This document shows, one piece after another, positions 1 through 10,000 of a stretch of 64,000 nucleotides of DNA. The position numbers and the translations under genes are program-made. Position 1 is the first letter of the stretch. Every line of letters begins with the position of its first letter. The notes under the pieces are model-generated. The model saw only the letters and a program-made list of their open reading frames with translations. It did no database searches and was not told the origin of the DNA. The DNA is from Formicarius rufipectus (lineage: Eukaryota; Chordata; Aves; Passeriformes; Formicariidae). Location of the stretch: contig VXAU01001092.1 in NCBI GenBank assembly GCA_013399695.1, positions 411,457 to 475,456 on the forward strand. The letters are read 5' to 3'.

Positions 1-1900
1 CACCAAAAAAACCCAACCATTATACAGCCTCTTACTAGCAAATCATACAGTATCTTTAGAACTGTCTAAAGATATTCCAAAGGCTAATACAATCTACTGA
101 CAACACAGACTTTTTTGCTAATTAGCTCTGCTCAGGTCACTCTCAGTCTGTTTCCTAGAGAGCTGCAGTCCAACAGAAGAAAGTAGTTACTGATGTTCTT
201 CAGGTGAAACATTATCCTCAAAAAAACCTTCACAATGGCTATCATTTCAACATGAAAAGAGAAAGAGATAGAGAACAAAATTTGGAGTGCAAACATCCAT
301 CAGCTTTACACACCTGTGGAAAAGATTTTTCTGTTATGAAAGAGCACATTATTTGGTATTCCTCTCAGATCCTTTTGATGATACTTCCCTTTAAGAGTCC
401 TTTTAGCAGCATCAGCCACTCTGAAGTTGGTCAGCTTTTGATAGCATTTGCAACTCTGCTTCCAATAGACATTCCAGTAAAGCCATACCACGATATCATT
501 TTAGTGCTTAAGTGGTTAAACTGTTGAAATCTGTTCCCCTAGTCCTTTTGCTGTGGTTTTGAACTTTTAGCAAACACCTGAAATGAAAGAGCACCATGGC
601 TACACACATTACAGGTGTAATGACTGTTGTCTTCCTTGATCTCCCTCAGAAAAATCCTCTAAAAAAAATGAGTTATCTATTCTCAAAATACATAGAAGGC
701 TGTAATTTCATGCTATGATTTGACTGCTCTGATTCAAAAAAACCCACAAACTATGGCTCACTGCTGTGCCCACAGTTTAAAAGACAGGGAATTTCATGCA
801 TGACATGATTTGGAACAGATACCCATGAACTCTAGCGCAACAAATAAAGGACTCAAACAGTTTTCAGTTCCTACAGTCATCGGGCAAGCTGCCCACTTTC
901 TCCAAGTAACTCTCTTCAATCAACTGCCTTCTACTGATTTCCATTCCCAATTTCAATCCTATCTGTGGAATAAGTTACCCACCAGGTAAGCCCTAAGCCT
1001 TACAAACTTACTGGCTCTGCTTTTAGCTCATCTTAAATTTTAAGTGGATTCAAACCACTTACCAGAATGGTTATGATAAATAAGAAGTTAAGTTCTTAAG
1101 GAGAGAAGTGTTATTACCATCTTTTGTGGGATTTATCTTTAGATGGTTTCCCAGCCTGTGTGCTAAGGGGAAGGAGAAGCAGTAAACCCAAGATGGCTGT
1201 TACACCGAGAGAACACCATGCTTGCAGGAGACTTCTGCCTTTCCACTCTTCCAAAAACTCTTTTCTCTGCATTTTAATTGACCTAAGATGGAAGCCACTG
1301 AGATTGCAACGACATTTGCTTTTCATACAGCAACATCTAATCCTGTGCCTGGAAAATGTTTCTCCTGCAAGGCTGTATATATTGCTCCCCCTTGACACCT
1401 TTCACCTGCTCCCATTGAACTAGGCAAAACTTCCTTTAACAAAAGAAGCCAGATAAATTAATCTAAAACGTTTGAAGAGAGGAAGGAAAGCTTCCATTTT
1501 AGCCTGTTTAGGATTTCTTGTGCAACCTTCATCCAAGTTAATTCTTTTTCAGCACGGTACTCACTAAGGTTTCCTAGACTTTTTGTTGCTGTGACTTTTA
1601 TTTTTCTGAGTGTTTTGAGACAACACCAGAGTTTTAATAATATCATGCTGTTCCCTGTCCTTCTCTTGGTACATCATAATAACTATTCCCCAATGACAAA
1701 AAAATCCCATTTTGTCTTTACCTTCTTTTCAATAACTGAAAAATTTTAGAGCATAACAAACAGAAAACAGAATCTCCCCATCTACATTAAGTTCATTTCA
1801 ACTTCACAAATATACTATGTTTTTTCGTATATACTGTAACATGCAAAGTCACTACACAACCACAACTTGCTTTGTCATCACTGTGATGTCACCTGTACAG
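1..1900. other. Presumed intron or gene body; no confirmed feature
   Basis: This is AT-rich sequence without a recognised repeat. It is expected to be intron if the minus-strand gene starting at 6584 continues leftward. A minus-strand ORF (1114-1398) with a hydrophobic stretch near its end and a donor-like AAAAGATG|GTAATA at 1118 is noted under findings. Nothing else here can be supported. Confidence 0.4.
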
Positions 1901-1927
1901 ACTTGCACATAAAGACTATTCAGTCAC

Positions 1928-2084
1928 CTGAAAACTGCAATGCAATGTCATATTGTACCATCATTTTTTTGAACAGCAAGTTCCACTGCAATCAATGACA
2001 AGCACACAAAAATTATCCAAGCATGGCATAGTTCACTGCCTTCACAGGACTGCCTTAATATTAGAGTTGTCCAACTTATTCTTT
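1928..2084 (-). other. Exon-like segment, minus strand, possibly 3' untranslated (weak)
   Basis: On the minus strand a strong pyrimidine-rich acceptor (TTCACATTCCCTACAG, AG at 2086-2085) is followed after 157 nt by TTTTCAG|GTGACT (donor GT at 1927-1926). One frame is open until a TGA near the 3' end and contains a hydrophobic stretch (AWIIFVCLSLIAVELAV). A stop codon before the donor would make this an unusual terminal coding exon. It is listed because both splice sites are good and it lies downstream of the gene at 6584. A non-coding exon or chance are equally possible. Confidence 0.18.
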
Positions 2085-2489
2085 CTGTAGGGAATGTGAA
2101 TAGTAGTAATCCAAAGCAGCAAAACACATACTTGTATTGGGTTTTGAAATATACTAAAACATGTAACTTAAAAAGCATTTTATTACCCACTAATGTATAT
2201 TCTCTAAGATTTTCATCAGTACTTGTTAATTTGAGGATAAAAGGCAAAGAGCAGCCAAGCATCCTGGAATCTATTTTTTCCTTCCAAGGCAGAACAAGGA
2301 CCTCACTCCTGCTGAGATACTTCCAGCAACTGAATATACATGTTTTTGAAAACATTATAACACTTTAAGAAATATTCCCTGTAACATACAGTTTATATGC
2401 TGAAGAGATGATAAATCTGATTCATTCAATATCAATCTGATGAATCATAGTTACTTAAAGGACAAACAAAAGGGGTTCTTGCTACTTAC

Positions 2490-2552
2490 CAGGACTTAAA
2501 ATACTTAGTTCCAAGAAAAAAGTGGAAACTTACAATATCTGAATTCTGTTGA
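2490..2552 (-). CDS. Candidate short exon, minus strand (weak)
   Basis: This 63-nt stretch is bounded by TTTTTGCAG (AG at 2554-2553) and a GTAAGT donor (2489-2484). Only the phase-2 frame is open, reading QQNSDIVSFHFFLGTKYFKS, and it also leaves in phase 2. Joined to the next acceptor-bounded stretch at 1928-2084 it would meet a stop codon at the junction. It could therefore be the last coding codons, a non-coding exon or chance. The splice sites are seen directly; expression is not known. Confidence 0.22.
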
Positions 2553-3515
2553 CTGCAAAAATTCTGAAGTATTTTCTTTTTATCTGCCATCCCTTACAAA
2601 ACCCTGATACCTGTACTCAATGCCTCAGAAACCCCCCAACTTTCTAGAAGCTCCTGCAACACCTTGTTCATCTGGGTCAAAATGCAAGAGTTCAGAAAGC
2701 AAGTGTAACTTGTGGGAAGTCCTTGGGCCAGGCAGCTAGCTCACTGCAGCTCATTTGCTGATAACACACAATCCAACAGCATCAGCCAAAAACCAGAGAA
2801 AGCTGGCCTCTGGAAAAATGTCCTAAGCACCTTTTTCCCCCAGCACACCATTTGAAAATAATCATATTTTGCTTAAGAAAAAACTAATTAATTGTGTGTG
2901 AAGTAAAATAATTGGAAGCAGAATAATTAAAAATTGTTATCAAGTGATGTAAACCAACTTTGTGGTTCAAGTCTTTGTAAACCAAACAAAGCAATTAGCA
3001 AGATTGTTCTGATGCCTTACTTGAAACAGACAAATCACCTTTTGCATGTTTCAAGTATAGATGACTAACAAAGAAAGACACCAAGGTTCACACTAAGACT
3101 CAAGCTTTAAAACACAATACACAAAAAGCCCACTTTCCACCACCAGTGCCAAAAGCTCCCTCTCCTCTATCTTACTGGGTTTTTTTCAGTGCTGTACTAC
3201 TACAGAGCAGGAAAATAGCACATTGCAGTAATCTCACTAAAAAAAAAAAAAAAAAGTACCCATTCTCTGCCTTATTACAGAACACTATTTTTAAGACATT
3301 TCAAGTTACTGTAAGTTATCACTTAAATTCTAGGTTCAGATCAGATTGAACATAAGATTTTATCATGAAAATAACATGACAGGATCAGCTTTGAAGTCAT
3401 AAAGCCTACAATCAGCTTTTCTATCTCCAAAGTCTTTCATTCTATACATGTTAAATTTCAGCAGACATTTGAGACACATCATTCTGGAAGTTTAAATGGA
3501 TACATGTAGACTCAC

Positions 3516-3553
3516 CTGCAAAGATTACACTCTTCAGTGCGACAGATCTGATC
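3516..3553 (-). CDS. Candidate short exon, minus strand (weak)
   Basis: A 38-nt stretch lies between a TTTAG acceptor (AG at 3555-3554) and a near-perfect donor GCAG|GTGAGT (GT at 3515-3514). Entered in phase 2, which matches the exit phase of the candidate exon at 3735-3830, it is open and reads IRSVALKSVIFA. Entered in phase 0 it is also open and cysteine-rich (DQICRTEECNLC). Two open frames in so short a stretch say little. The donor is the strongest evidence. It could be a genuine small exon, an alternative exon or chance. Confidence 0.22.
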
Positions 3554-3734
3554 CTAAACATTCTCATAAAGAATAGTGTTTTCTCAGTTATGTGGTACTA
3601 ATCCATGCTTGGAAAGTATTTCCTACCAGCAAAGATAATTAGCATTAGTATTTAATTTTACTTCCTTTTAAAATTAAATACTGAAAGTATTAAGGATTTA
3701 AAGCATTAACCATTACAACAGTTCTAAAAATCAC

Positions 3735-3830
3735 CTTTCAGCTTCACAGATGATTTTTAATGCATTTGCCACAGCTGCCATTGCCCTCCATGCACCTAGA
3801 AAGGGGTCTCCAATCTCATTACTTCCTACT
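3735..3830 (-). CDS. Candidate internal coding exon, minus strand
   Basis: This 96-nt segment has a good 3' splice site (pyrimidine run TTTTCTGTTTCTAAG ending at 3831) and an AAAG|GTGATT donor (GT at 3734-3733). The frame entered in phase 2 is open throughout and leaves in phase 2, so the exon length is a multiple of three. It reads as an amphipathic, alanine-rich segment including GDPFLGAWRAMAAVANALK. It lies on the strand and side expected for a downstream exon of the gene starting at 6584. The link to exon 1 needs at least one more exon (phase 1 in, phase 2 out), which I did not find. The protein family is not recognised. It could be a chance exon-like stretch. Confidence 0.35.
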
Positions 3831-5279
3831 CTTAGAAACAGAAAAGCACATTATACCACAATAAGAAACTGTAGTAATCTAGCATTTTAAAAACACACAC
3901 AATGGATTCTGAACCAAAAGAACAACTCCATGTTTCCACCCTTTTGGCACTGGCAGACACATTTACTGCCCAGACGGGCAGGAGACACAAGGCATCACTC
4001 TGAACAGTGAGTCTTCATGGCAGCTTTTCAGCTGCGGATGTAACTTCACCGTAAGTCATACAAAAAAACATCACTTTGATATATGAACTCTAAAAAGCCT
4101 TTTCCAGAAACCCATGAAACACTTCCTTGATCCTTTGGAAAGGAGGAGAGCACTGGCTCAGGGATAACTCAGGTGCAGACACAAGATAAGTACTGAAGTG
4201 GAGCAGGCTGAACTAGGTTCCAGTCTAGTGAGGACTCCACTAAGAGCTTGTGAAGGGGAAAAAAATAACACCTACAGACACAGTAAATTAGGGTAAGAGA
4301 AAAGCTGTTTGTCTATTTACTGATTCCTGTCTCAAATCCAACAGAACAAGACAACCAGGTGCAAAACCCAAAGTTCCACAGAGGGATTTCTTCTTCATAC
4401 TCAAGACGGGAAGTTCCTCATTCAGGTTTTATATTTCAATTAGTGTTAGATGAGTAAGATTTATAAGCACAAGTAATTCATGACAACATCACTGCTTATC
4501 TGTGGAGTTATTACTGCAATGCAAAAGTACTTCTGCATTACTAAATATGAGGAATCCGGACAGGAAAACAATTTTATCTGAACTTGTTTTGATACAGAAA
4601 GAATTTGGCAAGATCCTGACAGAACAATACCGCCTGTATTTTAATACTACAGCTAGTTATTATAGTATTAGAGTAATATTTAAAAATTTTATATAAACAC
4701 CGTTTCTTTTCTATAATCTTTTCTTCTCCCCTCCTCTTTCCAAAAAATTCATCCTCATTTGTACTTTAAGGTAAACGGCCATGGGATCTTTCAAAACTTT
4801 AAAAAAAACATGGATGAGGCCCACCAGATTTCAAACAGGGGGTGTCCTGTGCCCAACTCTTGCATGGAAAGACCTGCCTGATATCACCACCCTTTGGCTT
4901 TGAGGGCAGCCCACCACCTGCCCCATCCATCACCATTCAGCTCCTCTACACACAGTGTTCCCACACATGGGGCACCAAGGCACTCGCTGACACCTGGTTG
5001 AACACGGAAGTCCTCAGAGCCCCTCACCTGCTGCCATGGGCCTGGGAAACTGTAGCCTCCCCAGTGCCAGTGGTGGCCACAAAACAGGGCAGGGCACCTG
5101 CAGGGAGGCCACGGGCTTAAGAAGGGGCAGAAATTGGTTGCAGGTGATGGCGGTGGTCTGGAAAGCTGCCTCCATCCTAGCCCTCAGGCAACCCTGCTAA
5201 CAGCAACCACCACAGGGCCTCAGGCAAAGGGAGGGAGGAAAAAGTGCGTTTTCACTCACAGGCCATGAAAGCAGGAGTG
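3831..5279. other. Presumed intron; no confirmed feature
   Basis: This AT-rich stretch grades into GC-richer sequence from about 4830 as it approaches the CpG island. A minus-strand frame near 3970-4050, reading cysteine-rich (LKSCHEDSLF, PCVSCPSG) and followed by GTAAAT, is exon-like. Its acceptor (ATCCGCAG) has a poor pyrimidine tract, so no exon is called. No repeat family was recognised. Confidence 0.35.
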
Positions 5280-6800
5280 GCTGCACACTGCGAGGCACCA
5301 GGGAGCGCCCTGGGTGCCGCATGCCTCCCGCCTGGCTAAGGATGCGGTCCGCGTCCTCCCTCGCAAAGAAGTCGGAGGCAGTGAAGGGCACCTGGAGTCA
5401 GAGCGCGGGGCACACCTCCCGGGCAAGGCGGAGAGAAAATGCTGAAACCACGAGGCGCTGGCCCGGCCACCACGGGGCTATTGAAGGGAAAAGCCCTGGG
5501 AAAGATGCGTGTTTCGGGGGCCACAGGGAAGCCTTGTCCTGAGTGGACGACGAGACAGCACGGAGAGTGGGAGACGACCCCTGCAGCCTCCGCGCGGCCG
5601 AGCAGGGGCTGGAGGCTGCCCGGGGCCGGCCCGGGAGCTCCGCGGCAGCCGCGGAAGGTACGGCCGGCACCGCGCCGCTGCTCGCGGAGGATGCGCGAAG
5701 CGGGGCTCACCGCCGACAGGTTTCCTCCTACGCCGTGCGGACGGCACCCCCGGCCCCCGCTTTGCCCGTCCCGCCCCACAGCCCCGCCACCGCCCCGGCT
5801 GGCACCAGCCCCGGCCGAGCCGCCCTCCGCAATCGCGGCTTTCGAGGCGAGCCCTTCGTCCTGCCGGTCTAACGCGCAATTGGGACTTCTTCAGAGTTTT
5901 AATTTCAAATTGGGCGGAGGGCAGGGGTTAATAGTAACATATTCACCCATAGCTGGACACCGCAGTGATACATCCAAAAATAATTCGTTTCTTGGATGGC
6001 CGCCTGTTAAGTAACACAACTTAAGAAACTGAATTTTCTCTCTCTTTCAAAGTAAGGGCAGTCTCCCTCCTGAAAACCTCCATAAACTTAAGAACTGCTC
6101 CTTAAAACGCTTACTGTCCCCTTTACAAAATATCCCCAAACCCGAACACAGCAGCTGAACCAGACTGCCTGGAGGGCAAGCTTTGAGTCCTCTTCACTCG
6201 CACGTTTTCCTCAAGGATGCGGGGCTCGGGAACCAGAGGCAGCGCTTCCGAGCGCAGAGCCCCGCCACACGTGCGAGCCCCGCACCTCTGGGCGGACAGC
6301 AACAATGACAAAAAGCCGTAACAGCAACAAACGCGTAAGAACTTTAGGGTGCGTTACTAAGCTTAAAGTTTCTTGCGGAAATCGCGGAATGTGGGACATG
6401 CCGTGGGGAGGGAGCGCAGAGCATCCCTCACGCCGTCGGCCCAGCGGGGCAACAACGACGGTCCCGCGGCCCTGAGACGCGCACCCGCCCGGAGAGCCAC
6501 CGACGGAGGGAGGGACGTACCGGCAGTCAGGCACACGGGCAGGAGCAGCCGGAAGGTGAGCCCGCACACCACCTCGGTTGTCATCGCGGCGGGCGGGGGT
6601 CGCGGCCGGCCGGCCGGAGAGCCGTCGCTCTGTGCGCGCCACCGCCGCTCTTAGGTCCGCCCGTGCGCGGAGCCGCCGCGGCGGCGGAGCATCGCCCGTC
6701 CCCTCCTCGCCTCAGCTGCGCCGCCTCACGCCTCCCGCCGCANCGCCCCGCTGGAAGTGTCCTGCCACCGCGCTGCCACCCACCCCCCTGCCGGCCCCTG
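5280..6800. promoter_or_regulatory. CpG island / probable promoter region
   Basis: The sequence becomes abruptly GC- and CpG-rich here, in two lobes (about 5280-5880 and 6190-6800) with a short AT-richer bridge around 5880-6120. Elsewhere in the window CpG is rare. GC-box-like GGGCGG and CCGCCC strings are frequent, especially at 6585-6680 just upstream, on the minus strand, of the first coding exon at 6521-6584. That position fits a TATA-less CpG-island promoter firing leftward. The left lobe would then lie in intron 1, or could be a second promoter. Long ORFs inside the island are a composition effect. The island is clear from the sequence; the direction of transcription is inferred from the exon. 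Confidence 0.85.
6521..6584 (-). CDS. First coding exon (signal peptide) of an unidentified secreted or membrane protein
   Basis: On the minus strand an ATG at 6584-6582 has G at -3 (GCGATGA). It opens about 21 codons: an N-terminus MTTEVVCG, then a hydrophobic core LTFRLLLPVCLTA, a typical signal-peptide layout. After the first base of codon 22 comes GTACGT (6520-6515), a strong 5' splice site, so the intron is phase 1. A signal-peptide exon ending in phase 1 is common in immunoglobulin-superfamily, cytokine-receptor, TNF-receptor and similar modular surface proteins. The exon lies in a CpG island with GC-boxes upstream. The frame stays open past the donor to about 6366, but the intron reading is favoured because that extension looks like CpG-island translation. 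I do not recognise the gene. Downstream exons should lie at lower coordinates and beyond the window edge. Confidence 0.55.
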
Positions 6801-6840
6801 CTCTGCGCTGAAAACTTCACCCGTTTTCCCTAACACTTCT

Positions 6841-6950
6841 TTCTGTGTTGGTTTTGGTTTGTTTGTTTCTTTCTTTGTTTTTAAAACTGATTTTTTTTCC
6901 CCTGAAATTTTTGTTGTTTAGTTTTTCTTTGTTTGTTGGTTTTTCTTCCT
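6841..6950. repeat. T/G-rich low-complexity tract beside the CpG island
   Basis: The plus strand is dominated by TTTG, TTTC and GTTT words directly at the right edge of the CpG island. Read on the minus strand it is an A/C-rich tract upstream of the presumed promoter. No protein is encoded; the ORFs across it are low complexity. Confidence 0.7.
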
Positions 6951-7034
6951 TGAGGGGGGAGCGGTTTTCTCTAATCTGTTTGTTTCCCGTCCCCCCTCTC
7001 CCCACCTCCTCCCAGTTTCAGCAGCACATTTAGG

Positions 7035-10000
7035 TCCACAAGAAAATTGTCGCCTGGAAAAAGAAAAGTAAATCTGCGGTGGTTGGAACGTATTTGACTT
7101 CTCTGGAAAGGTTTTTACCCTTTAAAATACGGCGCTGGTTTGAAAGTACTGTGGGTTTAAAGAGGCAGTTTCAAGGCTCGGCTGATGTGTCCCGGTGCGC
7201 GTGCTGAGTAAACCTCACAGCTGGGATTAAAATAGTGAAGCTGTAAAATAGAAAATTACCAATATTGTTATCAATGAAAGTAAAAGTACTTTTCATCCTT
7301 GGCAATATGTTGCAATCCCTCACACTTAAATGAGGGAAATTGAGAGTCAACATCGTCTTCCTGCAGACAATGTTGGAGGCAATACTTAGTCCCGTGCAAG
7401 ATGAGGTAGAAGAAAGCAGAAGCAGTGACCCTGTGATCCTTAACAAAAATTCTCAGTGCTTCTTCCTGGTGGAGGACCTCATCCAATCTTACTTCAAATT
7501 TAAAAATTCTTAGGTATGGTCTTGAAGTCTTGTTTGGTTGCTTAGTTTGTTTGGGGATTTTTTTACTCTTATAATTACAAGCATATTTTGTTGTCCTGTA
7601 CTTTTTAAAAGAAATTATTTCATATCCTTGATGCAGAGAAAAATATTTGCAAACATGAATTTGACTCACAGGAAAATGTAAAGGGTCTTTTCAAGAAAAA
7701 AAAATAAAATCTTGTGTTTGGAGATTTTAAATGACAAGTGTTGAGCCTTTTTTGGTTTATGAATAATGGTGATTATTCAGATATTCAAATATTATATAAT
7801 ATGCTAACTGACTCTGATAGCGGTATATTTGGAAAGTGGAGAACTCCAGACTTACATATATATGAAAATGCTCAGGAAAGCAAAGAAAAATCAGCTACAG
7901 ACACTCATTTCAATGTGACTAGTGGGTTCGTTAGAAGGGCCCCATCAAGAAAAGCCTAAATCTCCGAGGAGCAGGTACAGTTATCTCGCACTCAGTGTGT
8001 GGAGTTTAAATGTAGCATCTGTCTGCATTAACAGAAATTGCAATGAAGCCCTGTCCCAACAGGATGAGTGCAATACCCTGACTCGGTCTCAGGACACAGT
8101 CTGGGATGATTGCTCCCTGCCTTCTCACATTCAAGCCCAAGGTGGCTCACCCAAACATCTTGACCATGAACCAAGTCTGGATGTTTGATTCTCAGTCTTC
8201 TGGTGTAAGTTTCTGTGCACATCGATCTCTATGAACACACCTGGTGATCATGTCTGTAGATGGTAAAAAACTAGGGTTGGGTTCTTAATCTGCTAATGAG
8301 GCATCTGATCAGCCCGTGGTATAGTCAGTCCCAGCACTGTTTTAAGAACACAGGGTCTGCCTCAAAACTCACAGTTTCTAAGGAAGCTCTCCTTGCCTTA
8401 GATGCTGCAAAGCACCACGACTTCCATGTGTAGGATACATGCATAGCTGAAACATTCTGCGCACTTTAATAGCACATGTTCAGATATTGATTTGGTTTGA
8501 TATATTTTTTTATTTTTAGTTTTTCAGATTCACTAAAGCGAGAGTAAATTATTTATTACATTTATAGCACAGTTACCAAATTCTTTGCTTCCCGAAGAAG
8601 TGATTTCATGCTAATGTTTGGGGAAGTAATTAGCCAGTTTCCAATACTTACCGTTCAGAAGGTATGAAAAGTGGAGTTAAAATACATGTATTGAGTGACT
8701 CCTTACCTTTTGCCACATTGCTCCTCTGCTGCAAAATCTATGCAGCCGCAGTGCCACCTTTTGGCTAAAATATCTTTTGTGTAAGTGACAGTTCTTTCCC
8801 ACAGCTGCCGAGAGTTAACTGTTTACATACACAGAATTTTGAGAGAACGACACATCCATTGTCTGTACACCTCTGGAGTGGTAAAAATTATAAAGAATTA
8901 TGTGAAGTCTTACCAAGAATCGTGTGCACCTTCTCTAGCTCAGCTGTTGACAGAAACAGTAAAAGCACTAACGTGAAAATTGGAGGAGCACTATTAGCCA
9001 GCATGGAAAAAATAAAACACAGGACTCTGACTAAAAATAGGTAATACAGAAAAGAGAAACTGAATTAATGGGAAAACAGTCTGTTGGATTAAGTGTAAAT
9101 AACAGAAAACAATATCTAGAAGATAAGCAGGAGTTTAGCTGATATCAATTTTGCAAGTGACATAAAAATAGTTTAAATATAAAACAGGTTTATTTCTTCC
9201 CTAAGGGCATACTACTTACTGAAATCACACTGTTGGCCACACAGTTTTTCTCTTTCCCTCTGCAAACAAGAGGAAATTGCCAAACTCTGTGAGTCCTACA
9301 GCACACAGTAAATGTGCTAGCAGTGAATGCCGCTATCTCACCACCTACCAGCACTTCTTTCCCTTACTTTCAGGTAGCAGGATCTCAGAGCCCCATGCAT
9401 GTAACTCCCACATTAGACGAAAACATTTAACCGTGGGATTGATGAGGCCTTGATAAAGAGTGGGAAGAACTTACATCTGTAGAAGAACACATTTCAGCTA
9501 AGAAAATATTTGCTCTACCTCACTTTGACAACTTGGGGTTATTTTGGAAAAATATTGTCCCCACTTCATCTAATGTGCAAAATCAGTTGTAATGAATAGA
9601 GTCAGAGGCCAAGGAGAATCACTGGGGGAAAAAAATGTCAAGAATGTATTGTGCGACCAATTCTATTAGGTAGAATAAAGTCAATTAGAAGTTCTGGCAA
9701 GTTAACTCTGTTGAGCTGACTGACTGTCCAAAATAGTGCTGTTCAGAAAAACATCTTCTAATTGCCTCAACTGTCTTACTTGTTTGAATTATGAACTCAC
9801 AGCTTTGTTCTAACATTCACGGGCTCAGGATAATATAAACAAGGGTGTGAGTGTGAATACATGTATATATTACATGATCACACAATCAGTACAGTTGAGG
9901 AGCTTCATAAATGAGTGCTAAACTAGTTTAAGAAATAAAACTCACCTATACAAAGCAGCAGCAAAGCATTAAGTTCCGTTGAAAGGCAGGAGACGTTACT

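Noticed and set aside
306..491. Minus-strand frame with fragments such as GMSIGSRVANAIKS in one frame and SCKCYQKLTNFRVADAAK in another, considered as a pseudogene
   Set aside because: Three frames look equally plausible over short distances and none matches a protein I recognise.
3735..3785. Alternative cysteine-rich reading (CMEGNGSCGKC) of the candidate exon, reminiscent of small cysteine-rich surface domains
   Set aside because: That frame meets a TGA before the good donor and does not join the neighbouring exon in phase; the alanine-rich frame is open across the whole segment.
5439..6014. 191-codon plus-strand ORF and several overlapping ORFs of 90-147 codons
   Set aside because: They overlap in several frames of a CpG island, are arginine-, proline- and alanine-rich from composition alone, and show no domains.
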